Shown in pieces: positions 22,905 through 31,446 of a DNA stretch of 64,000 nucleotides. A model generated the notes under the pieces. It was not told the DNA's origin. It searched no databases and saw only the letters and a program-made list of their open reading frames with translations. Numbering within the stretch: the first letter of the stretch is position 1; every line of letters begins with the position of its first letter. Both the position numbers and the translations under genes were made by a program. The stretch is from Cesiribacter sp964504565 (GTDB lineage Bacteria; Bacteroidota; Bacteroidia; Cytophagales; Cyclobacteriaceae). The stretch lies in NCBI GenBank assembly GCA_964504565.1, contig CAZDEY010000004.1:242398-306397 (forward strand), written 5' to 3'.

Positions 22905-23246
22905 TTACTTCTTTCCTGATTGCTCTTTCTCTAGGTGAGCTATAAACTTTTCGCAAAGCTTATTCATTTCTCCCGACATGTACTCATCGCCGGTCGCATT
23001 AAGTATACTTTGGGCCAGGCCGCCAATGCAATCTATATAGAATCTTTTCTGTTCGTCTACGGGCATATCTTTAGTCCACAAATCAATGCGCAGGGTATTG
23101 CGTTGCAGATGGTCCCATATAGAAATACTTATACTTTTGGTTGATTCCGGGCCTTCTTCACCTTTTTCGGAGGCCGACCAGATAATATTTTCCGGTACGT
23201 TATGATCGTCAACCTCAACCTCAAAATTTATAGTAGATTTTTTCAT
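22905..23246 (-). CDS. gldC: Gliding motility protein GldC
   Basis: A 113-residue protein from the ATG at 23244-23246 (the frame is open further upstream but MKKSTINFEVEVDDHNVPENI is the family start). It carries the characteristic SISIWDHLQRNTLRIDLWTKDMPVDE and FYIDCIGGLAQSILNATGDEYM. GldC is a soluble protein of the Bacteroidota gliding/type 9 secretion network whose exact role is unclear. No other gld genes are adjacent. Its 3' end is 1 nt from the convergent kinase gene. Confidence 0.93.
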   Translation of the reverse strand: MKKSTINFEVEVDDHNVPENIIWSASEKGEEGPESTKSISISIWDHLQRNTLRIDLWTKDMPVDEQKRFYIDCIGGLAQSILNATGDEYMSGEMNKLCEKFIAHLEKEQSGKK

Positions 23247-23340
23247 AATTTCGGTTTCTATAGCTTTCCCTATTTGGTAGCTGAAGCTGCAAAAATAGCC
23301 GAAATAGATTTTCTTAAAAACTGAATTGAGAGATTGCGTA

Positions 23341-24372
23341 ATGAAATGTTCATTCATCTGGATAATGACCCTGGCAATTGGTGCGGTAGCCTGTAGCCAT
23401 AAACCTACTACCAATAAAGATCTAGTAGTTGGTTTTTACAATGTGGAGAACCTCTTTGATACCGAGGACGATCCACAGATTGCTGATGAAGATTTTTTGC
23501 CGGAAGGCCGCTTACAATGGACCAACGAGCGTTACCAGACCAAACTAACTAAGTTAGCCACAGTAATTGCCTCCATTGGCGACTCGGTCCGGGGCCCGGC
23601 CATATTAGGAGTTTGCGAGATTGAAAACGAACGGGTGCTTAACGATCTGGTTGTCACGGAAATACTTAAACCTTTGAACTACAGTATAGTTCACCATAAC
23701 TCGCCCGACGGCCGCGGCATCGATGTGGCCTTACTGTATAAATCGGATCGTTTTACTGTACTAAGCTCTGACTTGCACGCTATTACCTTGCCCAATGAAC
23801 CTGATTTTAAAACCCGTAGCATTTTGCTGGTTCAGGGTTTGGTGGGGAAGAAGGACACGCTAAATATTCTGATAAACCACTGGCCCAGCAAGCGCGGCGG
23901 TGACGAGGAAAGCCGGTACAAAAGGGTAGCGGCGGCTAAAGTTCTGGCCGGCCTACGCGATAGCCTGCTCAGTATAAACCCCGGCGCTAAAATAATTGCG
24001 ATGGGAGATTTTAACGATGAACCCGAGAGTGTTGCTATTCACCAGGAATTAGTAGCTTACGCTACCACCGATAGCCTTACTTCCTTACATGCTTTCTATA
24101 ACCCTTTGGCTATAGTAAAGCAAGAGGGGCAGGGGAGTTATCGCTACCGCGATCAGTGGAATATGCTGGACCAGCTTATGCTGAGCAAAGGAACCTACGA
24201 ATCAAGCCGAGGGTATAAGTATGTTCCTAATTCAGCGCAAGTTTTTAATCCGTACTGGCTACAGCAACACGGCGATAAGTACGAAGGCTACCCCAACAGA
24301 ACGTATGCCGGTAATAACTATTTAGCCGGATATAGCGATCACTTTCCGGTATTTTTAAGGCTAAGCCGCTAG
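23341..24372 (+). CDS. Lipoprotein of the endonuclease/exonuclease/phosphatase family
   Basis: A 343-residue protein from the ATG at 23341. It has a lipoprotein signal (lipobox AVAC) and then an EEP fold: FYNVENLFD, GVCEIEN (metal-binding Glu), HNSPDGRGIDVALLY, NHWPSKRGG, GDFND and SDHFPV (catalytic His/Asp). Such enzymes hydrolyse phosphodiester or phosphomonoester bonds; the substrate is unknown. The lipid anchor places it at the cell envelope, where it could act on extracellular DNA or phosphoesters. It overlaps the convergent M48 gene by 4 nt. Confidence 0.85.
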   Translation: MKCSFIWIMTLAIGAVACSHKPTTNKDLVVGFYNVENLFDTEDDPQIADEDFLPEGRLQWTNERYQTKLTKLATVIASIGDSVRGPAILGVCEIENERVLNDLVVTEILKPLNYSIVHHNSPDGRGIDVALLYKSDRFTVLSSDLHAITLPNEPDFKTRSILLVQGLVGKKDTLNILINHWPSKRGGDEESRYKRVAAAKVLAGLRDSLLSINPGAKIIAMGDFNDEPESVAIHQELVAYATTDSLTSLHAFYNPLAIVKQEGQGSYRYRDQWNMLDQLMLSKGTYESSRGYKYVPNSAQVFNPYWLQQHGDKYEGYPNRTYAGNNYLAGYSDHFPVFLRLSR

Positions 24373-25178
24373 GGAATCAGGCTTTTGAAGTTACTATAGC
24401 TTTGAGGATTATACGCCTCTACCGTGCAACCTAAGCTTTGGGCTTTATTCTCAATTGCCGCTATCCTATCGTCGGGGTTGGGGTGGGTACTCAAAAATGC
24501 CGGGGGCTGCCCTCCCTGATTTTCTTCAGATAATTTAAGGAAGAATGATTTGGCTGCATCGCATTCGTACTTAGTGCCAGCCAGGTACTCTACCGATCTG
24601 GAATCGGCCTCGGTTTCGTAGGCCCGGCTAAAGCTTAAGGCCGTTAGGTTACCTAAAATCTGAGATAGAATCTGGTCACCAGCCGTACTATTTTCACCAC
24701 CAAAAATAAGCGAAAGCAATACATTTAAGCCGTAAACTTTTTGAAGTTGCCGGGTGCTGTGCCTAAGGTCAGCGTGGGCAATTTCGTGCCCTAACACCCC
24801 GGCTAAATCATCTTCTTTTTCCAGATATTTTATTAAGCCAGAATATACATAAATATAGCCCCCCGGGGCAGCAAAAGCATTTAGTGTATTATCATCTTTA
24901 ATTATGTACACCTCCCAGGCAAACTCATTGGCGTAAGTAACCGAGCCGCTATTTATTATCTGGTCCACAATCCCGTTCAGGTAAGCATACGCCTCGGGGT
25001 AGCGGTTAGGGTCAGCAATGGGGTACTGCTGAGGGTTAGAGAGTATTTCTTGTTTTAGCTGATTTCCTAAGGCTACATCGTCCTCAGGGCTAAACATATT
25101 TACCTTATTGTTTTGGTCGCACGATTGCAGCAAAAGTGGCAGAAAAACCAGAGAGAGAAAGATATGCTTCATGCCCAA
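24369..25178 (-). CDS. M48-family metallopeptidase, lipoprotein (copy 1)
   Basis: A 269-residue protein. Lipoprotein signal with lipobox LQSC; M48 peptidase core with zinc motif LGHEIAHADLRHS and the third zinc ligand in YETEADSRSVEYL. The conserved DDNTLNAFAAPGGYIYVYSGL matches the BepA/LoiP-like envelope peptidases. It probably works in envelope protein quality control. A close paralogue lies directly upstream (25232), with an intervening terminator at 25204. ATG codons at 25178 and 25172 are both possible starts. Confidence 0.92.
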   Translation of the reverse strand: MGMKHIFLSLVFLPLLLQSCDQNNKVNMFSPEDDVALGNQLKQEILSNPQQYPIADPNRYPEAYAYLNGIVDQIINSGSVTYANEFAWEVYIIKDDNTLNAFAAPGGYIYVYSGLIKYLEKEDDLAGVLGHEIAHADLRHSTRQLQKVYGLNVLLSLIFGGENSTAGDQILSQILGNLTALSFSRAYETEADSRSVEYLAGTKYECDAAKSFFLKLSEENQGGQPPAFLSTHPNPDDRIAAIENKAQSLGCTVEAYNPQSYSNFKSLIP

Positions 25179-25203
25179 ATAACGATTTTCTCTCTTAAAA
25201 AGT

Positions 25204-25227
25204 TAAGGCTCCCAAGCGGGAGCCTTA
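25204..25227 (-). terminator. Terminator between the two M48 genes
   Basis: A ten-base-pair stem TAAGGCTCCC (25204-25213) / GGGAGCCTTA (25218-25227) with an AAGC tetraloop; on the - strand it is followed by ACTTTTT. It ends or attenuates the transcript of the upstream M48 gene. Confidence 0.82.
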
Positions 25228-25231
25228 TGCC

Positions 25232-26020
25232 TTAAAGTGATTTTTGAAAACTCTTAAACGAAGCCGGATTATAGGCAGTGGTTTTACAGCCCACCGTTTT
25301 GGCCTTTTCTTTAATTTCCTGAATTCGGTTTTGGGGAGCCGGGTGAGTGCTCAAGAATTCCGGAGGTTGAGAACCGCCCCCTTGTTCCTGCATTTTAATG
25401 AAGAAGCCGGCGGCACCATCGCAGCGGTAGGGGCTGCTGCTCAGGTAAGTTACGGAATACTCGTCGGCCTCGCTTTCGGCAGAACGGCTAAATTTTAACT
25501 GGCCTAACGCGGTAGCCAATTGAGCCAGCATACCAGGATTTTGACCAGTAATTACTTGAGTTAGCAGGCTTATACCGTATTGTCGCTCTAGTTGTTTTAT
25601 AGAGTGGCGAAGTTCAGCATGGGCAATCTCGTGCCCCAGTACTCCGGCTAGTTCGTCTTCGGTATCCAAATACTTTATAAGCCCCGTATAAACGTAGATG
25701 TGGCCGCCCGGAGTAACAAAAGCATTTAAGGTGTTATCGTCCTTTATGATTTTTACATCGTTATAGGCAAACTGGCTACGGTACTTAATTGCCGGTGAAG
25801 TTACAATGCGGTTTACAATTCCTTGAATATACTCGTAAGCCTTAGGATTCTGACTTTTAGAAAGTACCGGATATTCTTGTGGGTTGGCGGCTATTTCGGC
25901 CGCAACCTGATTGCCCAACTCAATATCCTGTTCTAGGGAAAACAAGAGTGGACCTCCGCCGCAACCACCAAAAAATAATAAGCTTAAAATTAGCGAGCAG
26001 GAAAAAAAGTAGTTTCTCAT
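25232..26020 (-). CDS. M48-family metallopeptidase, lipoprotein (copy 2)
   Basis: A 262-residue paralogue of the neighbouring gene: lipobox FGGC, LEQDIELGNQVAAEI, DDNTLNAFVTPGGHIYVYTGL, zinc motif LGHEIAHAELRHS and ESEADEYSVTYL. The two share layout over their whole length (for example FLSTHP.P.DRI near the C-terminus), indicating a tandem duplication. Separate terminators suggest separate expression. Probable role in outer-membrane or periplasmic protein turnover. Confidence 0.92.
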   Translation of the reverse strand: MRNYFFSCSLILSLLFFGGCGGGPLLFSLEQDIELGNQVAAEIAANPQEYPVLSKSQNPKAYEYIQGIVNRIVTSPAIKYRSQFAYNDVKIIKDDNTLNAFVTPGGHIYVYTGLIKYLDTEDELAGVLGHEIAHAELRHSIKQLERQYGISLLTQVITGQNPGMLAQLATALGQLKFSRSAESEADEYSVTYLSSSPYRCDGAAGFFIKMQEQGGGSQPPEFLSTHPAPQNRIQEIKEKAKTVGCKTTAYNPASFKSFQKSL

Positions 26021-26028
26021 GTTAACGA

Positions 26029-26688
26029 TTATACATTGATTTCCTTAATAACGCCTTCTATTACTAATGTTCCCTCAGTAGCCTCTTTTATTTCATCTAC
26101 CGATACGCCGGGTGCTCGTTCCAGTAGTTTAAATTTGCCTTCCGGCAGTACTTCTAGTACGGCCAAGTCAGTTACAATTTTTTTAACACATTTTAAACCG
26201 GTAATCGGCAGGGTACACTCCTTTAGAAGTTTGCTGCTGCCGTCGCGGCTGCGGTGCTGCATAGCTACAATAATGTTTTCGGCCGAGGCTACCAAATCCA
26301 TAGCTCCGCCCATACCTTTTACCATTTTGCCCGGAATTTTCCAATTAGCAATATCACCCTGTTCAGAAACCTCCATAGCCCCTAAAATAGTAAGGTCCAC
26401 GTGTCCGCCTCGGATCATGCCAAAGCTTTCCGAAGAATTAAAAATTACTGCGCTGGGTAAATACGTTACCGTTTGCTTACCGGCATTTATCAAATCAGGG
26501 TCAACCTGTTCTTCGGTAGGGAATGGCCCCATGCCCAGCAAACCGTTCTCTGACTGTAGTTCTACGTTAATGCCTTCCGGTATGTAATTAGCCACCAGCG
26601 TAGGTATACCGATACCTAAATTAATGTACATGCCATCTTTAACTTCCTGCGCTATACGTTTAGCTATTCCGTTTTTATCTAGAGCCAT
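26029..26688 (-). CDS. scoB: 3-oxoacid/succinyl-CoA CoA-transferase subunit B
   Basis: 219 residues. Class I CoA-transferase beta subunit: GIGIPTLVANYIP, then QSENGLLGMGPFP with the catalytic glutamate, SFGMIRGGHVDLTILGAMEV, and KMVKGMGGAMDLV. With subunit A it transfers CoA from succinyl-CoA (or acyl-CoA) to 3-oxoacids in ketone-body and fatty-acid metabolism. Subunit A lies 434 nt away at 27123, separated by a four-helix-bundle gene, whereas these subunits are normally directly adjacent. Confidence 0.93.
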   Translation of the reverse strand: MALDKNGIAKRIAQEVKDGMYINLGIGIPTLVANYIPEGINVELQSENGLLGMGPFPTEEQVDPDLINAGKQTVTYLPSAVIFNSSESFGMIRGGHVDLTILGAMEVSEQGDIANWKIPGKMVKGMGGAMDLVASAENIIVAMQHRSRDGSSKLLKECTLPITGLKCVKKIVTDLAVLEVLPEGKFKLLERAPGVSVDEIKEATEGTLVIEGVIKEINV

Positions 26689-26692
26689 TGGG

Positions 26693-26715
26693 TAATTTGA
26701 AAATTTGTAAATGTG
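26693..26715. repeat. AATTTGAAAATTTGT repeat, left flank of the four-helix-bundle gene
   Basis: The core AATTTGAAAATTTGT appears here in forward orientation and again in inverted orientation at 27103-27129 on the other side of the 26749-27087 gene. A related copy is at 46173-46193. The pair looks like the ends of a small repeat-bounded cassette. Confidence 0.7.
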
Positions 26716-26748
26716 ATAAAATGAAAATGTAGAAAAATTCTAGCGGTA

Positions 26749-27087
26749 CTATTTAGTTTTGCTTGTAATTATGATTTTAGAAACTATTTTTTTGATCTCA
26801 AGCAAATTCTGAAGTAGTGATTCTACGTCAATTTTATAACCCGACTGAATTAGCAGCAGCCAGTATTCTGTTTCTTTTGCAGCAATTTTAAATTTGTGTA
26901 TAAAATCAGCCTTGCTTTCCGCATTCTGAGCCTCTCGAACTTGGGCGCCAGTAGAAGTTCCACTTTTCAATAACTGATTAGCTACTACAAATTTTCTATG
27001 GTTTTCCATTTGTTCACATACCCTTATTACTTCTAAAGCAAAACCGAAGGTTTTATCTACTATAGGATTTGCTCTTATCATTATCAA
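26749..27087 (-). CDS. Four-helix-bundle protein (S23/intervening-sequence type)
   Basis: A 112-residue, all-helical protein matching the IVP/S23 family: NPIVDKTFGFALEVIRVCEQM, KSGTSTGAQVREAQNAESKADFIHKFKIAAKETEYWLLLI. Relatives are encoded in 23S rRNA intervening sequences and are fold-related to the Avd accessory protein of diversity-generating retroelements. The molecular role is unknown. It is inserted between scoA and scoB and flanked by inverted AT-rich repeats. No reverse transcriptase is nearby. It uses more A/T than the genes around it. Confidence 0.85.
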   Translation of the reverse strand: MIMIRANPIVDKTFGFALEVIRVCEQMENHRKFVVANQLLKSGTSTGAQVREAQNAESKADFIHKFKIAAKETEYWLLLIQSGYKIDVESLLQNLLEIKKIVSKIIITSKTK

Positions 27088-27102
27088 CTTTTAATAAGTT
27101 AT

Positions 27103-27129
27103 ATTTACAAATTCACAAATTTTCAAATT
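27103..27129. repeat. AATTTGAAAATTTGT repeat, right flank (inverted copy)
   Basis: Inverted relative to the copy at 26693-26715. On the - strand it overlaps the end of scoA, and the scoA stop codon (27123-27125) is inside the repeat, as if the element joined exactly at the gene's end. Confidence 0.7.
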
Positions 27130-27821
27130 GATCTCACGGTACGTTGTTCAATTCTTTTCTCGTAATCTTTACCTTGGAAAATGCGTTGCACATAAATGCC
27201 CGGCGTATGAATAAAATTAGGGTCTAGTTCTCCGGCAGGCACTAATTCTTCAACTTCGGCAATGGTAATTTTACCGGCCGCGGCCATCATTGGGTTAAAG
27301 TTGCGGGCCGTACCTTTAAATATAAGATTTCCGGCCGTATCACCCTTCCAAGCTTTCACCAAAGAAAAGTCAGCTCTCAGCCACTCTTCCATTAAATAGG
27401 CTTTACCGTGAAATTCGCGGGTTTCTTTGCCTTCGGCTACTTCGGTGCCTACCCCGGCCGGAGTAAAAAACGCCGGAATACCGGCCCCGCCCGCCCGAAT
27501 GCGCTCCGCTAACGTACCTTGGGGAATAAGGTCAACTTCTAATTCACCACTTAGTAGTTGGCGTTCAAATTCAGCGTTCTCACCAACGTAGCTGCTTATC
27601 ATTTTCTTAACCTGCCGGGTTTGCAGCAGCAGACCTATTCCAAAATCATCAACCCCGGCATTATTGCTAATGCAGGTTAAGTTGTTAACTCCCTTTTTAA
27701 GTAAGGCACTAATACTATTTTCGGGTATACCGCACAGGCCAAAACCGCCCAGCATTAGTGTGGCCCCGTCAAAAACATCTTGTACGGCCACTTCGGCGCC
27801 AGATACAACCTTATCAATCAT
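27123..27821 (-). CDS. scoA: 3-oxoacid/succinyl-CoA CoA-transferase subunit A
   Basis: 232 residues. Class I CoA-transferase alpha subunit: GFGLCGIPENSISALL (CoA-binding GFG.CG.P), NNAGVDDFGIGLLL, SYVGENAEFERQLLSGELEVDLIPQGTLAERIRAGGAGIPAFFT. It pairs with subunit B at 26029. It lies 3 nt downstream of ribF's stop region (27825), so it may be transcribed with the ribF cluster. Its last codons and stop fall in the AT-rich repeat that borders the four-helix-bundle gene. Confidence 0.93.
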   Translation of the reverse strand: MIDKVVSGAEVAVQDVFDGATLMLGGFGLCGIPENSISALLKKGVNNLTCISNNAGVDDFGIGLLLQTRQVKKMISSYVGENAEFERQLLSGELEVDLIPQGTLAERIRAGGAGIPAFFTPAGVGTEVAEGKETREFHGKAYLMEEWLRADFSLVKAWKGDTAGNLIFKGTARNFNPMMAAAGKITIAEVEELVPAGELDPNFIHTPGIYVQRIFQGKDYEKRIEQRTVRSI

Positions 27822-27824
27822 AGA

Positions 27825-28757
27825 CTAAATATTAAAAAATTTACGGGCATTCAGTTCATCTTCCTGAATTTTTGCTTTCAGGCTATCCAGGGAACGAAGC
27901 TTTTCTTCCGGCCTTAGGTAAGCAAGTAAATCAACTTTAAGAGCTTGGCCGTATAAGTTTCCCTCAAAATTAAATATATGAATTTCTATAGTTCGATCAA
28001 GGCTTTCGGCAATGGTAGGTCGTAGCCCTATACTCATCATGCCGGGGTGTACTTGGTCGTTATAGCTTACATTTACAGCATATACCCCATCGGCGGGTAC
28101 AAGCTTATAGCTTTCTTTTATTTCCAGATTAGCAGTTGGGTAGCCAAGTTTTCGGCCTAATTGCTGGCCTTCTACCACCGTGCCACTAAACTGATACGGC
28201 CGGGCTAAGTAAGTATTGGCAATATCAACCTCGCCCTGAGCCAGGGCCTTCCGAATTCGGGTAGAACTAACCCCTACATCATCTACCTCCTGCTTAGGAA
28301 TTTCCTCTACCTGAAAACCGTACGTATCCTTATTAGCAACCAAATGCTCAAAGCTTCCTTCCCGGTTTTTACCAAATCTATGGTCGTACCCTATGACCAA
28401 ATGCCGAGTTCCGATTGCCTCTACTAAGGTCTGCTGAATAAATTCCTGACTGCTTTGGCCGGCAAATTCTGGAGTAAACTCTATTTTTATCAGGTGGTTG
28501 ATGCCTAAATTAGCCAAAAGCTCGGCTTTCTCTTCAAAAGTAGAAAGAAGTTTTAGGTCGCCACTGTCTTTGCCCAGCACAAAACGCGGGTGCGGCCAAT
28601 AGGTAATTACTACCGATTCGCCACCAACCTTTTGAGCAGTGGCATTTAAGCGATTGATTATTTTGCGGTGACCAACGTGAACACCATCGAAGGTTCCGCT
28701 AGTAACCACGGCATTAGCCAGCCTTTCAAAATTTTCAATTCCGTTATGAATTTGCAT
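27825..28757 (-). CDS. ribF: Bifunctional riboflavin kinase / FAD synthetase
   Basis: 310 residues from the ATG at 28755-28757 (MQIHNGIENFERL). The N-terminal nucleotidyltransferase domain has SGTFDGVHVGHRKII and STRIRKALAQGE. The C-terminal riboflavin kinase domain has GRKLGYPTANLEI and DGVYAVNV. It makes FMN from riboflavin and FAD from FMN. The start overlaps the truB 3' end by 14 nt, so the genes are coupled. Confidence 0.95.
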   Translation of the reverse strand: MQIHNGIENFERLANAVVTSGTFDGVHVGHRKIINRLNATAQKVGGESVVITYWPHPRFVLGKDSGDLKLLSTFEEKAELLANLGINHLIKIEFTPEFAGQSSQEFIQQTLVEAIGTRHLVIGYDHRFGKNREGSFEHLVANKDTYGFQVEEIPKQEVDDVGVSSTRIRKALAQGEVDIANTYLARPYQFSGTVVEGQQLGRKLGYPTANLEIKESYKLVPADGVYAVNVSYNDQVHPGMMSIGLRPTIAESLDRTIEIHIFNFEGNLYGQALKVDLLAYLRPEEKLRSLDSLKAKIQEDELNARKFFNI

Positions 28758-29430
28758 GCAGGCCGGGGCTAAAATGTGCCAGATATTCTTGGGGCGATAC
28801 GGCATCGGCTACCAAAAACTCCCCGATACGGGTACGCCTAAGCGAGGATAAGTGGCCGCCAACCTGAAGGGCTTCTCCTAAATCGTTAGCCAGGCTTCGG
28901 ATATAGGTTCCTTTGGAGCAAACAATCCGAAAACTAACTTCCGGTAATTTTATTTCGGTTATTTCGAAGGTAGAAACGGTAACCTGACGCGGTTCGAGTT
29001 TCTGCTCTTTACCGGCCCGGGCATTTTTGTATGCCCTTTTGCCATCAACTTTAATTGCTGAGTGTGCCGGAGGAATTTGAGAAATCTCACCGGTAAATCT
29101 ATCAACTGCTGCCAGAATTTCTCCCTTGGTTAGGTTTGAAGGATCGGCAACCGTTTTCACCGGGGTTTCTAAATCGTAGGATGGGGTACGGCTACCAAGG
29201 GTAATGGTACCGATATATTCTTTTTCCTGAGCCTGATAGGTTTCTATTTGCTTGGTCATTTTACCGGTACACAAAATTAGCAAACCGGTTGCCAAAGGGT
29301 CCAGCGTTCCGGCATGACCTATTTTTTTTACTTTTAACCCATATCGTAGTTTTTTAACTACGTCAAAGGAAGTCCAGGTGAGTGGTTTATCAATAAGGAT
29401 TACTTTTCCTTCGGTGAAATTCGGTAACAT
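28744..29430 (-). CDS. truB: tRNA pseudouridine(55) synthase TruB
   Basis: 228 residues from the ATG at 29428-29430. Motif GHAGTLDPLATGLL with catalytic Asp44, then IPPAHSAIKVDGKRAYKNARAG and CSKGTYIRSLANDLGEAL. It forms pseudouridine 55 in the T-loop of tRNAs. It is part of the conserved ftsX-DUF3098-uppP-truB-ribF run of Bacteroidota, with a 2-nt gap to uppP. Confidence 0.95.
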   Translation of the reverse strand: MLPNFTEGKVILIDKPLTWTSFDVVKKLRYGLKVKKIGHAGTLDPLATGLLILCTGKMTKQIETYQAQEKEYIGTITLGSRTPSYDLETPVKTVADPSNLTKGEILAAVDRFTGEISQIPPAHSAIKVDGKRAYKNARAGKEQKLEPRQVTVSTFEITEIKLPEVSFRIVCSKGTYIRSLANDLGEALQVGGHLSSLRRTRIGEFLVADAVSPQEYLAHFSPGLHANS

Positions 29431-29432
29431 AT

Positions 29433-30230
29433 TTACCCTATAAAAGTGCTGGCTATAGCTATTACACCCACTATAGCACAATAAAGCGCAAACCAGGTTA
29501 GTTTGCCCCGTTTTACAATTCTAATCATTAACTGACAGGCAAACAAACCGGTCAGGAAAGCGGCTATAAACCCTAAGGCTAAACTTAAACCGGATATGGC
29601 AGAAGCTTCCGCGGGATTTCCAATATAATCTAAGGTTTCCAGAAAGGCCGCCCCTAAAATGGGTATAAGCGCCATTAAAAAGGAAAAGCGGGCAGCTTTG
29701 GCTTTATCTACCCCTATTAACAGGGCGGTAGCAATGGTGGTGCCGGAACGGCTAACCCCAGGAAATATAGCCACCGCCTGCGACAAGCCTATTACTATAG
29801 CTTGCCAGTAACTAACCGGTCGGCCTTCGGGTTGGCGAAAGTGGGTGAGAAGTAACAATCCGGCAGTAAATAGTAGGGCTATACCTACGTATAAGGTGTT
29901 TCCCGTAAATAAATCTTCTATATAATCTTTAAGCAGAAAGCCCACAATGCTTACCGGCACCGCCGAAATTACCAGCTTAAACGCCAGCGATGTGTTTTCA
30001 TCGTACTTAAAAGAGAACAGGCTTTTTAAAATTTCACCAATATCCTTTCTAAAGATTACCATGGTACTAAGAGCAGTTGCAGCGTGTACAATTATGGAAA
30101 ACAGCAGGTTTTCGCTAGTATTTGCTCCTAGTAGGGTAGAGGCTAACTCAAGATGTCCGCTGCTACTAACGGGTAAAAATTCAGTTAAGCCCTGAATTAT
30201 GCCCAAAATTATAGCTTCAATTACGGACAT
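29433..30230 (-). CDS. uppP: Undecaprenyl-diphosphatase
   Basis: A 265-residue polytopic membrane protein of the BacA/UppP family: IIQGLTEFLPVSSSGHLEL (catalytic Glu/Ser motif 1) and AIFPGVSRSGTTIATALL (motif 2, PGxSRSGxT). It recycles undecaprenyl diphosphate for peptidoglycan and surface polysaccharide synthesis. It directly abuts the DUF3098 gene. Confidence 0.95.
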   Translation of the reverse strand: MSVIEAIILGIIQGLTEFLPVSSSGHLELASTLLGANTSENLLFSIIVHAATALSTMVIFRKDIGEILKSLFSFKYDENTSLAFKLVISAVPVSIVGFLLKDYIEDLFTGNTLYVGIALLFTAGLLLLTHFRQPEGRPVSYWQAIVIGLSQAVAIFPGVSRSGTTIATALLIGVDKAKAARFSFLMALIPILGAAFLETLDYIGNPAEASAISGLSLALGFIAAFLTGLFACQLMIRIVKRGKLTWFALYCAIVGVIAIASTFIG

Positions 30231-30452
30231 TTACTGCTTTGCTTTAGGCTTATACAACAAAGCAAAAATTTCTATTACAAATCCGGTCAATATAACTATG
30301 GGTGCCAAGGTCAATCCTAAAAAACCAAACCCGTAAGGTTCAGTATCCATAGTCATTAAAATGAAACCTAATGCTAAAACCACTGCCCCAACAATCATGA
30401 TTATATAATTCATGCGGGTAAATGGCATATATCCGGTTTTATTGCTTTCCAT
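30231..30452 (-). CDS. DUF3098 membrane protein
   Basis: 73 residues with two transmembrane helices (YIIMIVGAVVLALGFILM and LAPIVILTGFVIEIFALLY). This matches DUF3098, a Bacteroidota protein almost always encoded between ftsX and uppP. Function is unknown; the context suggests envelope or cell-division work. It has zero-gap spacing to uppP and 10 nt from ftsX. Confidence 0.85.
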   Translation of the reverse strand: MESNKTGYMPFTRMNYIIMIVGAVVLALGFILMTMDTEPYGFGFLGLTLAPIVILTGFVIEIFALLYKPKAKQ

Positions 30453-30462
30453 ATTAATATTA

Positions 30463-31359
30463 TTAGTAAAGTTCGTCTAAAGAAAGTTTTAAGTAACGGC
30501 TCATGGCTCCGCGAGTGCTTAGCCATCCTAATAAGCCTCCAAACACTACAATTCCTCCTAAAAGCAATAGCGTGAGTTCGGTATTAGCTAATATTTGCAG
30601 TTCGGGCAGGTTGTTATAAGCTAGTTGAAGTAGCCAGTACAACAAGGCCGAGGCAATTAAACCAGCAAAAATTCCGTGCATAAAGGCCCGACCCAAAAAC
30701 GGCCGTTTAATAAATGAGCTGGTTGCCCCTACCAATTGCATACTGCGTATTAAGAACCGCTGGCTAAATAGAGCCAGTTTAATAGTATTATTAATTAGAA
30801 CCACTACCACTATAACCAGCATAATTGCTATACCCAATAGTATAAGGCTGATCCGGGTTATATTTTCCAACACGGTATTAATAAGTTTCTCTACATAGGT
30901 TACCTCAAAAACCCCTTCAATACCTTCAATATCCGCACTAACTTTTTCAAGGCTATCAGCAACGTAGTAACCCGGCGATAATTTAATCACATAGGCGTCT
31001 CGTAGCGGGTTTTCGCCAATAAGTTTAAGTTCTTCCTCGGCATCATCCAAAAACTCTTCGGCAGCTTGTTCCTTGCTGATAAATTCCATCTGGGCTACAC
31101 CTTGGTGTACCGCAATATACTCCTTGGTTCTTAGGGTTTGCTTTACTTTTTGCTGGCTGGCTTCGCTCAAGTTTTTATCTAGATAAACCTGTAATTCCAG
31201 ATTCTCCTGAATTACTTCCTGTAAGCGGTGGGCGTGGGTAAGCAATAAACCAAACATGCCTAATACCAGTAGTGCCATGGTAATACTAAATACCACACTG
31301 GCAAACGGGTAGTTTCCTAGTTTCTTCTTTCTTACTCTTTTTCGCTTTTTCTCAGCCAT
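30463..31359 (-). CDS. ftsX: Cell division protein FtsX
   Basis: 298 residues from the ATG at 31357-31359 (MAEKKRKRVRKK; the frame opens at a TTG 12 nt earlier). Basic cytoplasmic N-terminus, TM1 (about 25-45), a large extracytoplasmic domain (LEVYLDK/KQTLRTKEYI...VDVTYVEKL type), and three TMs in a C-terminal FtsX permease domain. With the ATPase FtsE it controls peptidoglycan hydrolases at the septum. ftsE is not adjacent here, as is common in Bacteroidota. Confidence 0.93.
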   Translation of the reverse strand: MAEKKRKRVRKKKLGNYPFASVVFSITMALLVLGMFGLLLTHAHRLQEVIQENLELQVYLDKNLSEASQQKVKQTLRTKEYIAVHQGVAQMEFISKEQAAEEFLDDAEEELKLIGENPLRDAYVIKLSPGYYVADSLEKVSADIEGIEGVFEVTYVEKLINTVLENITRISLILLGIAIMLVIVVVVLINNTIKLALFSQRFLIRSMQLVGATSSFIKRPFLGRAFMHGIFAGLIASALLYWLLQLAYNNLPELQILANTELTLLLLGGIVVFGGLLGWLSTRGAMSRYLKLSLDELY

Positions 31360-31393
31360 CTTAGTGGGCAAATTACAGCAAGCATTTTTAAAA

Positions 31394-31426
31394 TAAAAAG
31401 CAGCAACCGTAAATGGCTGCTGCTTT
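31394..31426 (-). terminator. Terminator after the anti-sigma-like gene
   Basis: The stem AAAGCAGC (31397-31404) / GCTGCTTT (31419-31426) has an inner CC/GG pair. On the - strand it is followed by TTTTTATTTT. It separates the sigma/anti-sigma unit from ftsX. Confidence 0.78.
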
Positions 31427-31446
31427 AGTATAAATTAACACTTAAT

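Noticed and set aside
26036..26587. 183-codon frame antisense to scoB
   Set aside because: Shadow of a well-supported gene; low-complexity Ser/Pro/Ile composition.
26749..27087. Possible diversity-generating retroelement (four-helix-bundle protein resembles Avd)
   Set aside because: No reverse transcriptase and no template/variable repeat pair with adenine-specific differences were seen nearby.
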